From positions 1 through 64,000 of the forward strand of contig NZ_QPIJ01000017.1 of assembly GCF_003336665.1 (NCBI RefSeq): DNA of 64,000 bases. The letters are read 5' to 3'. The notes under the pieces are model-generated. The model saw nothing but the letters and a program-made list of their open reading frames with translations. It had not been told where the DNA came from and made no database searches. The stretch comes from Vreelandella rituensis. Its GTDB lineage: Bacteria; Pseudomonadota; Gammaproteobacteria; Pseudomonadales; Halomonadaceae. Below, in pieces: positions 1-8,711 of this stretch (positions are counted from its first letter, which is position 1; each line of letters begins with the position of its first letter). The position numbers were made by a program, and so were the translations under genes.

Positions 1-247
1 CTTTTTCAGGACGGCTGCTTTACGTTCTTCGGAATAACGTGGCACATGGACTCCATGCCGCTCCCTCTGGATTTGATTTAGGCGATAACGCCAACCGGAC
101 AACTAGGCTGACAGAGGGGGCAAGTCTGACCCATACAAACTGCTTCACTTTGGGCTGAGTTTTAAAGACGTAGACAGCATCCTGAACCATCGTTTTGGAC
201 ACGCCTGGGAGCAGAAAAGATACCCCCAGGAGCGCATTCAGGCTGGG

Positions 248-1714
248 ATGGTCCAGGCTCTCAAGGATCGAATGCGTGATGGTAGTACGTGGGTCAAGAC
301 TAGTCAGCTATTAACGCGAGCATCTGATTATCTGAAATCGTCCTCCAATTGTGAGGAGGGTATTGAGTGGCTGAAAAGCTCACCGGATATTGCTCTGTAT
401 CATGAGGATGGACGCTTTCATGCCACTGCCACTGCTATACAGGAGTTGGCTGTAGCTAGGCGCATAAAGCATTTGATTGATCTCAGAAAGCCACTCACCG
501 GGGTTGAGGAAGGTATTGTAAATGACGTCATTGGCGAGCTGCCCTATGAGCTGACCAGCCAGCAAGAGCTTGCCATTTATACGAGTCTAACCGAGGGGAT
601 TAGTGCGATCACTGGAGGTGCCGGAACTGGCAAGACCACAGTGCTTTCGACCTTCCTGAAAGCCGCTGACCGCCTTGGGTACAGCATTCACGCTATTGCT
701 CTATCGGGTCGCGCTGCAATGCGTCTGCATGAGTCAGTCGGCTACCTCACGATGACCATTGCACGATTCCTGCGAGAAGATCCAGTGACAGATAACAAAG
801 CTTTGCTGGTCATCGATGAAGCTTCTATGATGGATCTGCCCACGATGTTTCGCATCATCAACCATATCAATCCCAGCTGTAAGTTGGTTTTGACTGGAGA
901 TCCCAGCCAGTTGCCACCCATTGGCATCGGAAAGATACTGCACGATATTGTCCTCTCGACGCACGTAACAAACACGACGCTGGACATTGTGAAACGCCAA
1001 AAGAGAACCACTGGAATACCTGAGTATTCGGCGACCATCAATGCTGGTGTGGTTCCGGAGTCACTCAGTGCAGGCAATATCTATTTTCATGAAGTTCTAG
1101 ATCCTCGTCTGGCCAAGGAGAAGGCTGTAGAACTCTATGCCCAACAGCCTTGCGACTCTCGCGTAATTGCCGCAACGGTAACTCGCGTTGGTGAGATCAA
1201 TGGTGAGATTCAGGAACAGATAAACGGTGACTCTCCGCTGCTCAACTTCAATCTTGATGGTGAAGATTTTTATCTGCGGCTAAGGCTGAACGACCAGGTC
1301 TTGTTTACTCAGAATCACACCAGCGCTGGAGTACAGAATGGGTCTCTTGGCGAGCTAATCAGCATTGATCAAGTCGATGATGTGATTGGCTCTGTGAGGT
1401 TGGATACAGGCGAAACGGTCGATTTGCAAGGTGGCTTGATTGATGCTTTGAGCCTTGGATATGCCATGACGCTCCACAAAGCTCAAGGGAGCCAGTTCGG
1501 GCGGGTCATCGTCCTTTTGCAAGACACTAGATTAGTGGATCGCAGCTGGATCTATACAGCGATCACAAGGGCAGTGTCCGAGGTCCACATAGTTGGCGAC
1601 CCCCGCGTGTTTGAACGTTTCGTGAAAGCTTCACCGAAGGCCTTTCGACGGAAGACCATGCTCACCAATCTCATTAACTACCTACACAGTGAACAGGATT
1701 CCGGACACCGCTGA
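248..1714 (+). CDS. RecD2-like SF1 helicase, 5'-truncated or frameshifted
   Basis: ATP-dependent DNA helicase of the RecD2/TraA superfamily 1 type. Walker A (GGAGTGKT) lies near residues 123-130, Walker B reads VIDEASMMD, and the C-terminal motifs are TLHKAQGSQF and AITRAV. The reading frame is open upstream to about 107 and keeps family character there (KSDPYKLLHFG around 122-155, like the RecD2 NPYxL segment), but it has no ATG, GTG or TTG before the TAG at 104-106. ATG 248 is therefore probably only the first usable codon of a damaged gene. RecD2 proteins normally exceed 700 residues, so the N-terminal third is missing. A G-run at 116-120 is a plausible frameshift site, because the frame starting at base 3 is open up to 156. 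Its neighbours are also debris, which fits a decayed mobile segment. Confidence 0.75.
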   Translation: MVQALKDRMRDGSTWVKTSQLLTRASDYLKSSSNCEEGIEWLKSSPDIALYHEDGRFHATATAIQELAVARRIKHLIDLRKPLTGVEEGIVNDVIGELPYELTSQQELAIYTSLTEGISAITGGAGTGKTTVLSTFLKAADRLGYSIHAIALSGRAAMRLHESVGYLTMTIARFLREDPVTDNKALLVIDEASMMDLPTMFRIINHINPSCKLVLTGDPSQLPPIGIGKILHDIVLSTHVTNTTLDIVKRQKRTTGIPEYSATINAGVVPESLSAGNIYFHEVLDPRLAKEKAVELYAQQPCDSRVIAATVTRVGEINGEIQEQINGDSPLLNFNLDGEDFYLRLRLNDQVLFTQNHTSAGVQNGSLGELISIDQVDDVIGSVRLDTGETVDLQGGLIDALSLGYAMTLHKAQGSQFGRVIVLLQDTRLVDRSWIYTAITRAVSEVHIVGDPRVFERFVKASPKAFRRKTMLTNLINYLHSEQDSGHR

Positions 1715-1851
1715 ACAAGCTGAAAGGCTCAGTACGCAATTATAAGCAACCTTTTGATCCAGTTGGAAATGACGACTGGGAAGCCCTGCTGCTGGAAGGC
1801 CTGACGCCCGACACCCGAGAGTTGGAGGCCTATCTTGATGTGTCAAGGTAG
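1693..1851 (+). pseudogene. Antitoxin-like C-terminal remnant
   Basis: A 52-codon open stretch without a start codon follows the in-frame TGA at 1690. Its middle reads LKGSVRNYKQPFDP and then DDWEAL, a pattern I associate with the C-terminal tails of small bacterial antitoxins, where a short LKGSV..Y..PF.P...DWE segment follows the DNA-binding domain. The last residues look unrelated. No toxin gene is adjacent. Assignment is by pattern memory only. Confidence 0.3.
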
Positions 1852-1883
1852 GCCTATACGTGTTCAAGAGCGATAAACTGCTA

Positions 1884-2897
1884 TCAGCCTTTTAGGTGTT
1901 CCACCAGCGCCTGGGCGAAGGTATCGGTGGTGCCGGTGCCGCCCATGTCTGGAGTCACCATATCACGGCGATTCTCCAGCACGGCGCGAATCCCTTGGCG
2001 AATTGCGTCACCCTTTACAGTCATGCCGAAGTGGTCGAGCATCTGGGCGGCGGCCAGCAGCAGCGCGCAGGGATTGGCAATTTTCTTGCCTGCAATATCC
2101 GGTGCCGAGCCGTGCACCGCTTCAAAAATCGCGGCTTTTTCGCCGATGTTCGCCCCTGGGGCTAGGCCCAAACCGCCCACTAGGCCCGCGCATAGGTCAG
2201 AGAGAATATCGCCGAACAGGTTGGTGGTAACGACGACATCGAACTGATGAGGGTTCATTACCAGCTGCATGCAGGCATTATCCACGATCATCTCTTGGAA
2301 TTCGATTTCGGGGTATTCGCTGGCGACTTCTCGGGCAACGTCTAAAAACAGGCCTGAGCTGGTTTTGATGATGTTAGCTTTGTGAATGGCGGTGACTTTC
2401 TTACGGCCATTCTGCTTTGCTAGCTCAAAGGCGTAACGCACGATGCGCTCGGAGCCTTTACGGGTCACTTTGATCACCGAGATGCCGGTATTGCCGTCGT
2501 CGATCATCTCTTGCCCGTCCGAGAGGTAAGCCCCTTCGGTGTTTTCCCGCACGGTGATCAGATCAATGTCGTCGTAGTGAGAGCGGGTGCCCGGAAAGCT
2601 AACGGCGGGGCGAACGTTGGCATAGAGGTCAAAATGTCGGCGTAGCTGCACGTTGATCGACGAAAAGCCCTTACCAATCGGCGTAGTGAGCGGACCTTTC
2701 AGGGCAATGCCGTACTTTTCAATGGCATCCAACGAGGCTTGAGGAATCAGCGTGCCGTGCTTTTCAAGTGCCACCAGGCCCGCGTCGACAAACTTGTAGT
2801 TCAGCCCGCACTCAAGGGCGTCTAGCACTTGCAGGGTGGCGTCCATGATCTCAGGGCCGATGCCGTCGCCTTTAATCACTGCTACTGTCTGGCTCAT
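1884..2897 (-). CDS. NAD-dependent isocitrate dehydrogenase
   Basis: Cytosolic beta-decarboxylating dehydrogenase of the isocitrate/isopropylmalate family, 337 residues. It oxidises isocitrate to 2-oxoglutarate in the TCA cycle, probably with NAD. Visible family motifs are the N-terminal GDGIGPEI, the substrate loop LKGPLTTPIGKGFSS, the YANVRP strand, the VRENTEGAY segment, the catalytic region around KVTAIHKANI, the metal-binding TTNLFGDILSD and the C-terminal EAVHGSAPDIAGK. A GAGGAG ribosome site precedes ATG 2897. The length fits the short NAD-type enzymes. The paralogues homoisocitrate or isopropylmalate dehydrogenase cannot be fully excluded, but the SSINVQLRR loop favours isocitrate. 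It is transcribed alone, away from the debris on both sides. Confidence 0.88.
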   Translation of the reverse strand: MSQTVAVIKGDGIGPEIMDATLQVLDALECGLNYKFVDAGLVALEKHGTLIPQASLDAIEKYGIALKGPLTTPIGKGFSSINVQLRRHFDLYANVRPAVSFPGTRSHYDDIDLITVRENTEGAYLSDGQEMIDDGNTGISVIKVTRKGSERIVRYAFELAKQNGRKKVTAIHKANIIKTSSGLFLDVAREVASEYPEIEFQEMIVDNACMQLVMNPHQFDVVVTTNLFGDILSDLCAGLVGGLGLAPGANIGEKAAIFEAVHGSAPDIAGKKIANPCALLLAAAQMLDHFGMTVKGDAIRQGIRAVLENRRDMVTPDMGGTGTTDTFAQALVEHLKG

Positions 2898-3060
2898 CTA
2901 TCGCTCTCCTCATGCTCGTTAATGTCTCTTTTAGTGAAGCAATGGTACGCCAAAATGTCGCAGCGGGTTACTCTGCCTAGAGTAGTGCAGAGGCACGGAG
3001 CAAGCATGGCGCCTGAGATGCCTGCTGCATTGCAGCAGAATAGCTAATACATTTATTCTG

Positions 3061-3590
3061 CATACCTGATCTATCTGATCGGTATTCTGGCGGGCCTGGC
3101 CATTGGGCTGGGCCTGCCGAACGTGACCTCACGCCTTGAAGCCTTTCCGGACGCTGCTCGGCGGCCTGCTCTATACCACCTTCACCCAGGTTCCATTGAC
3201 GCGGCTCGGCCAGGGGCTCAGGGATTGGCGCTTTCTGGCGGCCCTGCTACTCGGACTTCGTGGTGATTCCCGGCGTCCTGATGACCTTCCTGGCCGATCA
3301 GGCCGGCGTGCTGTTGGTTCTGCTGGTCCCTTGCACCGACAGGTTCATCAACTTCACCCACCTGGGCAAGGGCGATGCTGGTCAATCCATCGCCGCCGCG
3401 CCAGTACTTCTACTCGTGCAGTTGCTGGCTCTGCCCATCCATCTCTGTCTCTTCCTGGGAGCAGAATGGCTTCAGGCCGCGATCAACACCCTCCTGCTCG
3501 TCGCCTTTATGGGATTAATCTCACCCCCCTGGCCCTGGCCTGGGTGACCGAGCGTCTGGCCAAGCGTAGCCTTAATGCCAGACGGTGAGT
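3061..3590 (+). pseudogene. Broken ACR3/bile-acid-symporter-type arsenite transporter
   Basis: Pieces of a membrane transporter of the arsenic-resistance branch of the bile acid:sodium symporter superfamily lie in successive frames. The pieces are IYLIGILAGLAIGLGLPN near 3065-3120, LLYTTFTQVPL and RFLAALLLG in one frame up to about 3255, then VVIPGVLMTF, GVLLVLLVPCTD and FTHLGKGDAG in another frame to 3547. The conserved PCTD motif is present. At least one frameshift near 3255 and loss of both ends make it non-functional. It would have exported arsenite or an organoarsenical. No arsR or arsC is adjacent. Confidence 0.75.
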
Positions 3591-4032
3591 GCTTGGCTTG
3601 GGCATGCTGCCCGTTCCACTGCTTGTGCTGGTGGTCTTCGTCATCGCCGCCTCCCAGGTGACTGTGGCCAGCCCCAGTGGGATGTTGTTTTGCTGGTTGC
3701 GACTTAATCAGAAGGATCTTGCCAAAGAGCCTGGATATCATTGTATAGATATTCGGATTATCTGGTTGATAGATTCCATTTGTTCCTCCGGCCCCCTTGA
3801 TCTTTCCAGCGAGGTTCAAAAAATCGAGGTTGAGAAAATGCTTGAGAACGACATCGCATAAAATGCCGGCGAATAGGTTGCAAAGGGAGGCAGGTGCGCT
3901 AGGGCGGGCTGGGGAAGGTATCGGTGAGTAATTGAGTCAATGTATTACTCCTCTTGCAGTTACCAGCGACCTCGGGAAAGGTAACTGGATGGTCAGGCAA
4001 ATAAGCGCTTACGATAACAAAACCTTGAATGC
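3591..4032. other. Gene-poor stretch after the transporter remnant
   Basis: No convincing gene is present. The only open frame (3589-3861) has no recognisable family and no ribosome site. At 3953-3990 there is a dyad GTTACC...GGTAAC around CGACCTCGGGAAA; a very similar sequence recurs at 19035-19070, also beside a truncated gene. Confidence 0.5.
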
Positions 4033-4524
4033 CTATTCAGGCGAAGGAACATGGCCGCTTTGCACTTCAACAAGCCAGTTGGCATACAGCACTGCTTCTT
4101 GGTTGTCGTTGGCGATTAGATGAAGGTGCTTTAGGTGTCGGTGCTCCTTGGATTCGTTCCAGATCGTCAAGGAAAGCCTTGCTGCTAGGGCATCTTCCAC
4201 GGGAGGCAGCCCAACTTGCTCCGGAAGCGGTAAGGCTAGCGACGCGATCTCGTGGATTTCCGCAACTCGCATGGCAAAACGGTAACACATGAGCAGTTCC
4301 TCCCATCCGCTCTCCGACACCTTGGCGGGTGGCATGAACTTGATCGTCTTGGGGGTCGTCTCACCAGGTGACCAAGTCATCCAAGCTTGACCCTCTGCCG
4401 CCTTGCCAAGGTCGCGTCGCTGATCTTCGGTGGCCGGCACCACCATGGCATCCAAAGTCTCTGCCTCAAGGTCCTGTTGTGTTCTGACCTCTATCGTTAA
4501 GTCGTTCTGTGTCAGTTTCAGCAT
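4033..4524 (-). CDS. Macro-domain-like protein, unusual
   Basis: 163-residue soluble protein. Several stretches follow the macro (ADP-ribose-binding) fold pattern: a strand with DAMVVPAT where macro domains have DAIVNAAN, then LLMCYRFAMRVAE, then ASLALPLP followed by a small-residue turn, VEDALAARLSLTIW, and a C-terminal HLIANDNQEAVLYANWL. The glycine-rich ADP-ribose loop is not obvious, so binding may be lost or altered. A GAGGAG site precedes ATG 4524, and the gene starts 6 bases after the TraR/DksA-like gene, so the two probably form an operon. Function is unknown; the fold assignment is an inference by eye. Confidence 0.6.
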   Translation of the reverse strand: MLKLTQNDLTIEVRTQQDLEAETLDAMVVPATEDQRRDLGKAAEGQAWMTWSPGETTPKTIKFMPPAKVSESGWEELLMCYRFAMRVAEIHEIASLALPLPEQVGLPPVEDALAARLSLTIWNESKEHRHLKHLHLIANDNQEAVLYANWLVEVQSGHVPSPE

Positions 4525-4530
4525 GTCTCC

Positions 4531-4872
4531 TCACTCGGCACAATTGATGCATTTCAGCACGGTGGGATCCCACTCCAGCCGCTTGGCGGCAATCCATTCA
4601 CCACACTCGCTACACTCACCAAACGTTTTCCGCTCCAGGCGTGCCAAAGCTGCGTCGATACGCCAAATCATCATTTGACGGCGATCCTCCCCAGCCTTGG
4701 CCATGGCTTGGCCCTGAAGGGCATCCATGCGCGATAGGCGGCCCACTGACTGCTGGTCCAGCATCACCGTGGCGCGGCTCTCCTTGCTCTCGAAGCTCTG
4801 ATCGATCAGCAATGCCTTGGTGTCTTCCAACTGGCGGGTGATTTTCTCTATATCGATATCTGGATGATTCAC
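4531..4872 (-). CDS. TraR/DksA-family zinc-finger protein
   Basis: Small protein (113 residues from GTG 4872) of the DksA/TraR family, whose members insert into the RNA polymerase secondary channel and alter promoter response. An N-terminal helical part with charged repeats precedes the C4 zinc finger CSECGEWI...CINC at the C-terminus. GTG 4872 is chosen because AAGGAGG lies 8 bases upstream; the in-frame ATG at 4911 would place that site inside the gene. Many family members of this size act as stress or element-borne regulators. It is followed at once by the macro-like gene. Confidence 0.85.
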   Translation of the reverse strand: MNHPDIDIEKITRQLEDTKALLIDQSFESKESRATVMLDQQSVGRLSRMDALQGQAMAKAGEDRRQMMIWRIDAALARLERKTFGECSECGEWIAAKRLEWDPTVLKCINCAE

Positions 4873-5140
4873 ATTACCAACCTCCTTATTTGAATCGCAC
4901 CCGACCACCAAACCTATGGTCTGAAACCTCTTGATGGAGGTTGCGGTGTGCCTTTCAGCATACGACGAGACTAGAGTCTATATGGCATATGGAAAGAAGT
5001 GTAGACAGGCCTGGTTATGCCAGTGACACAGCAGCAACCGCACCGGATTGAAAGTCTCAAACGAGATCCTCTGTAACACTCCTTGGGACAAGGATTTTCT
5101 TAATGTAAGCTGTGCCCCTCTCGCCGCGAAGAATACTACT

Positions 5141-5845
5141 ATGTCCCGCTCCCTCGGCATCGCCCTCGGCCTGTTGGCCGCACTGATCACGCTGGGCTTG
5201 CTCTGGCAATGGCTCGCCATGCAAGATCTGCTGTCCATCGAGCAACTCAAAACATGGATCGCAACTGCTCCTGCTTGGCGCGATAGTCCCTGGACCTTTC
5301 TGATAGTGATGGCAGGGTACGCTGGAGCTCTGCTGGTGATGTTTCCGCTGAGCCTGATGGTGGCCCTCACCGGCCTGGCGTTTGGCCCTACTTGGGGCTT
5401 CGTCTACGCCACCCTGGGGACCCTCACTTCCTCGGTGGCTTCCTATTGGGTGGGACGTTGGCTGGGACGCGACGTGTTAATGGACTACGGCGGGCGTCAC
5501 CTGCACGGCATGTCGCGCTATCTGGCGAAGCGCGGCATCCGTACCATGACGGTGATTAATCTGCTGCCGCTGGCCCCCTTCACGCTCACCAACATGATGG
5601 CCGGCGCCTTTCATTTACGCTTTAGTGACTACATGATTGGCTCGACGTTGGGTATCGTGCCCGGTCTCGCCGTAGTAACACTGCTGGGCAGCCAGCTCGG
5701 GGCTCTGGTCACCGCCACCAGCCGCGAGGAGCTCGGATGGTCGCTGGCGGGCCTGGCGGCTGGCATCATCCTATTGGTGGCGCTGCGCCGCTATGTTACC
5801 CAACGCGGGCGACGAGATCAGCGCCGCCAGGGTCGACCGGAGTGA
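5141..5845 (+). CDS. TVP38/TMEM64 (DedA-like VTT) membrane protein
   Basis: Inner-membrane protein of 234 residues from ATG 5141. An N-terminal hydrophobic segment (IALGLLAALITLGLLW) is followed by the VTT core: GYAGALLVMFPLSL, LTGLAFGPTWGFVYATLGT and the conserved GRWLGRD, then NLLPLAPFTLTNMMAGA and a further membrane segment. The family is linked to lipid flipping or undecaprenyl/phospholipid transport, but individual substrates are unknown. A TTG start at 5048 would add 31 residues of low-complexity sequence and is less likely. Its 3' end overlaps the convergent glycosyltransferase gene by 28 bases, which suggests the tail of one of them was extended. Confidence 0.85.
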   Translation: MSRSLGIALGLLAALITLGLLWQWLAMQDLLSIEQLKTWIATAPAWRDSPWTFLIVMAGYAGALLVMFPLSLMVALTGLAFGPTWGFVYATLGTLTSSVASYWVGRWLGRDVLMDYGGRHLHGMSRYLAKRGIRTMTVINLLPLAPFTLTNMMAGAFHLRFSDYMIGSTLGIVPGLAVVTLLGSQLGALVTATSREELGWSLAGLAAGIILLVALRRYVTQRGRRDQRRQGRPE

Positions 5846-8052
5846 TACTGTGCCAGTAAAAAGGCATAGAAGTCATGGACGCGTCTGGCGAAGGTGCTGA
5901 CATCATGGGTTCCAGCAAAGATCCTTGCCTGTTTGCCGAGTCGCGAACGCAGAGCCGGGTCAGCCATCAGCGATTGTAGCCGTTCAGCCCAAACCTCGCG
6001 GTTTTCGGGGGTCTTGAAGCCATTTTCACCCTCTATCACCACGTCATCAATGCCGCTGGAGCGTACCGTCACCACTGGTAGTCCCGCCGCCATCGCCTCG
6101 AGGATCACCATGCCTTGGGTCTCCGACTTGGACGCGAACACGAAGATGTCACCAAGATGGTAGTAGAGTGGCATCTCGTCAGGGGGCACGGCCCCCACCA
6201 GCACTACCTGTTTGCCTAAGCCCAGTGCCTCGACCCGTGATTGGACATGTGAGCGTGCAGGTCCATCACCCACCAGCAGCAGCCGGAAGCGGCTCTCACC
6301 TTGCCCATGTAGCCCAGCCAAGGCCTCCAGCATGAATTCGATGTTCTTCTCCCGACTGATCCGCGACACGCTGATCAGTACCACCTCGTCGTCGGCGATG
6401 CCATGGATCTCACGGAGCTCCTTCAGGTGAAGTTCATTAACTTCGCTGAAATGTTCGACATCGATTCCCGTTGGCTGCACAAGGGTATTTGTTGTTACCC
6501 CGATGACCCGCAGATACTCCTCAGCCGAGTCGGTTGGTACTACAACTCCCTGACACTTGTTGGAGAAGCGCCGGATTAGATAGTGAGAGATCAGGTTGCG
6601 GAACAGCAGGCCTGGCAGCGGCACGAAGTGGGCGTAGTGCTCTAGGCGCGTATGGTAAGTGTAGACCACTGGCACTTTCAGCCGCCGTCCCATGAATAAG
6701 CCCAGTGACCCGAGCCAGAAAGGATGATGGACATGAATGATATCTGGCTTGAAGTCGCGCAAGCGGCGTCGCAGATGCCAACAGAAAAGGTTCGACAGGC
6801 GAAATTCACCCTTCTCGCCAAAAGCCAGCAGCGTCGGCGCACGCTCGATATCTCCGTTGACGTCGGCGGGCTCACGGTAGCGTGGCGCGAACAACAGCAC
6901 CCGATCTCCCAGCGCCTGCAAGCCTCGGCGCAATCGCTCCACCGAGATCGTTACCCCCGAGACGAAGGGAAAATAGTTGTTGGAGTACATGCCGATCCGC
7001 AGTGGGCGCCCCTGAAATGGGGTGGGGTCCACGTCGAAGTCGGGGTAGTAGTCCCGTTCCTCCACCACCAGACGGTGTAGATGAATGGTGAGTAGGATCA
7101 ATCCGCTAACAATCAACAAAAAACGCAGGTAGCTCACATAGAAGAACGAGTAAACGCTGTTCCAGATGCTATCTACAGTGCGCTGCCAAGCTGGGACGTT
7201 GACATCCAGCCGGACCGGCTCGATGGCAATACCCTGAGGTGACACGTCTACGTCGACATAATGGTGAAAGCTCGACTCGGTATCGAAGATCAATCCGCCC
7301 GCCCCGCCAGTGGTCACATACTCGACCCCATGGGTCTTGATCCGCGAGAAAAGGGTCAGGTTGGCCGAGAACACCACGTCGACCCCATGTTGCTCGAACA
7401 ATGTGATCAGTCCTTGGCGGAAGGCCGGTTCATCGAGGTAGTGGTCGGATTCGAAGACCGGCGTCTCTTCCAGTTCCCGATGAAGGGGAAGACCGATGAA
7501 GACGATGCGATGAGCAGTGGTCGAGGCAGCGAGCTCGCGCTCCAGCCAGTCCAGCTGCCAGGAAAAGGAGGACTTGCCGGTGCCATCAAGAAACAAAAAG
7601 TGGGCATTGTCGACGACGAAGGAGAAGAAATGCGGACCAAACCGCTCGTAGAAGCGGAAGCTGCCGAAATCGCTCTCTTCATTGTCGCCAAAGGTCAGTA
7701 GATATGGCATCTCCAGCCCGGATAGCAACCGGTGAATAGTACGATAACTTTCTTCCTGGCCGCCACTGACTGCATTGCCGGCTGAGACCACGAAATCGTA
7801 GTCCGCGATATTGAGGCGCGGCACGATCTCCTCGCCAAACAGGCGGATCGAGTTGTTGATGTTGCCAACGACAGCGAAGCGGAAATCGCTGCGTCTCTCC
7901 AGTCGCTGGCGAATCTCCTGCACTTGAGTGGCATGCACGGATTCCTGATCCGGATCCGTCAAATGCAGATAGCCCTGATACAGGATCAGTCCTAGTAACA
8001 GCAACAAGTTGGTGTAATAAAGGGGACGCAGCCAGGTTATCCTCCGACGCAT
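5818..8052 (-). CDS. Degenerate metallophosphoesterase-like domain fused to GT4 glycosyltransferase
   Basis: 744-residue membrane protein. A signal-anchor helix (residues ~12-28) is followed by a domain laid out like a calcineurin-type phosphoesterase, a second membrane helix (LRFLLIVSGLILLTI, ~310-330), and a complete GT-B glycosyltransferase of family GT4 with GMYSNNYFPFVSGV, SVSRISREKN, LVGDGPARS and the donor-site E-x7-E segment SETQGMVILEAMAAG. It most resembles glucosyl-diacylglycerol or surface-glycan transferases that use UDP-sugar. In the first domain the usual metal ligands are replaced: GNINNS where DxH is expected, AGNAVSGG for GDxxD, GDNEE for GNHE and SANLT for GHxH. It is therefore probably a non-catalytic binding or regulatory domain, facing the periplasm if the anchors orient as drawn. 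Confidence 0.85.
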   Translation of the reverse strand: MRRRITWLRPLYYTNLLLLLGLILYQGYLHLTDPDQESVHATQVQEIRQRLERRSDFRFAVVGNINNSIRLFGEEIVPRLNIADYDFVVSAGNAVSGGQEESYRTIHRLLSGLEMPYLLTFGDNEESDFGSFRFYERFGPHFFSFVVDNAHFLFLDGTGKSSFSWQLDWLERELAASTTAHRIVFIGLPLHRELEETPVFESDHYLDEPAFRQGLITLFEQHGVDVVFSANLTLFSRIKTHGVEYVTTGGAGGLIFDTESSFHHYVDVDVSPQGIAIEPVRLDVNVPAWQRTVDSIWNSVYSFFYVSYLRFLLIVSGLILLTIHLHRLVVEERDYYPDFDVDPTPFQGRPLRIGMYSNNYFPFVSGVTISVERLRRGLQALGDRVLLFAPRYREPADVNGDIERAPTLLAFGEKGEFRLSNLFCWHLRRRLRDFKPDIIHVHHPFWLGSLGLFMGRRLKVPVVYTYHTRLEHYAHFVPLPGLLFRNLISHYLIRRFSNKCQGVVVPTDSAEEYLRVIGVTTNTLVQPTGIDVEHFSEVNELHLKELREIHGIADDEVVLISVSRISREKNIEFMLEALAGLHGQGESRFRLLLVGDGPARSHVQSRVEALGLGKQVVLVGAVPPDEMPLYYHLGDIFVFASKSETQGMVILEAMAAGLPVVTVRSSGIDDVVIEGENGFKTPENREVWAERLQSLMADPALRSRLGKQARIFAGTHDVSTFARRVHDFYAFLLAQYHSGRPWRR

Positions 8053-8149
8053 GGGGGCCGCTCCCTATGGTTTATCCGAGACATTCCTCTCACCATCCTG
8101 GCGAGTCGACCCATGGAAAAACAGCGGCTATCGCGCCCCCCTGATGGCA

Positions 8150-8617
8150 TCAGGCGAATACCTGGGTCCACTCGCCACGCTTGGCCAACAAGCCGCGAGC
8201 GAGTTCCTTGGCACCCTCCAGGCTATGACTGGCCGCCCAGCCACATTGCATTTCGTTGCAGGCCGGTACCTCGGTGGCCGCGAGCACGTCCTTCAGAGTG
8301 TTCTCCAGAAGTGTAAGTACACCCTCATAATCATCGTGATTGATCACTGCCACGTAGAAACCGGTCTGGCAGCCCATGGGGCTGATATCGACAACCTTGT
8401 CGGAGTGGTTGCGCGACAGCTCGGCCATCAGGTGCTCCAGGGAGTGCAGCGAGGGCATATCCATGTGATCCTGGTTGGGCTGGCAGATACGCAGGTCGTA
8501 CTTATGGATGCGGTCACCGTTCTCACCTGTCTTGATGTCGGCCAGGCGTACGTAGGGGGCCTTCACCTTGGTGTGATCCAGGGTGAAGCTTTCGACATTC
8601 ATTTTTTGCTCGGTCAT
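8150..8617 (-). CDS. luxS: S-ribosylhomocysteine lyase (LuxS)
   Basis: Cytosolic metalloenzyme that splits S-ribosylhomocysteine into homocysteine and DPD, the precursor of autoinducer-2, as part of the activated methyl cycle. The 155-residue length is typical. The metal site is HSLEH at residues 58-62 with Cys125 (MQCGW), and the catalytic cysteine is Cys83 in SPMGCQTG. The AAGG ribosome site sits 8 bases before ATG 8617. It lies next to metK and cfa, which use and make S-adenosylmethionine, so three linked steps of methyl-group metabolism are clustered on the same strand. Confidence 0.95.
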   Translation of the reverse strand: MTEQKMNVESFTLDHTKVKAPYVRLADIKTGENGDRIHKYDLRICQPNQDHMDMPSLHSLEHLMAELSRNHSDKVVDISPMGCQTGFYVAVINHDDYEGVLTLLENTLKDVLAATEVPACNEMQCGWAASHSLEGAKELARGLLAKRGEWTQVFA

Positions 8618-8711
8618 TGAGATTACCTTGGGGTTCTATGGCTAAAGGAGGCACGGCGTAGCCGCCAGTGCCGGTTTCGATAGTTTCAAGTTTTAGGTTT
8701 CGTAGGCGGGT

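Noticed and set aside
8618..8711. SAM riboswitch between luxS and metK
   Set aside because: The gap is too short and lacks the conserved SAM-I or SAM-II core; no T-run terminator.
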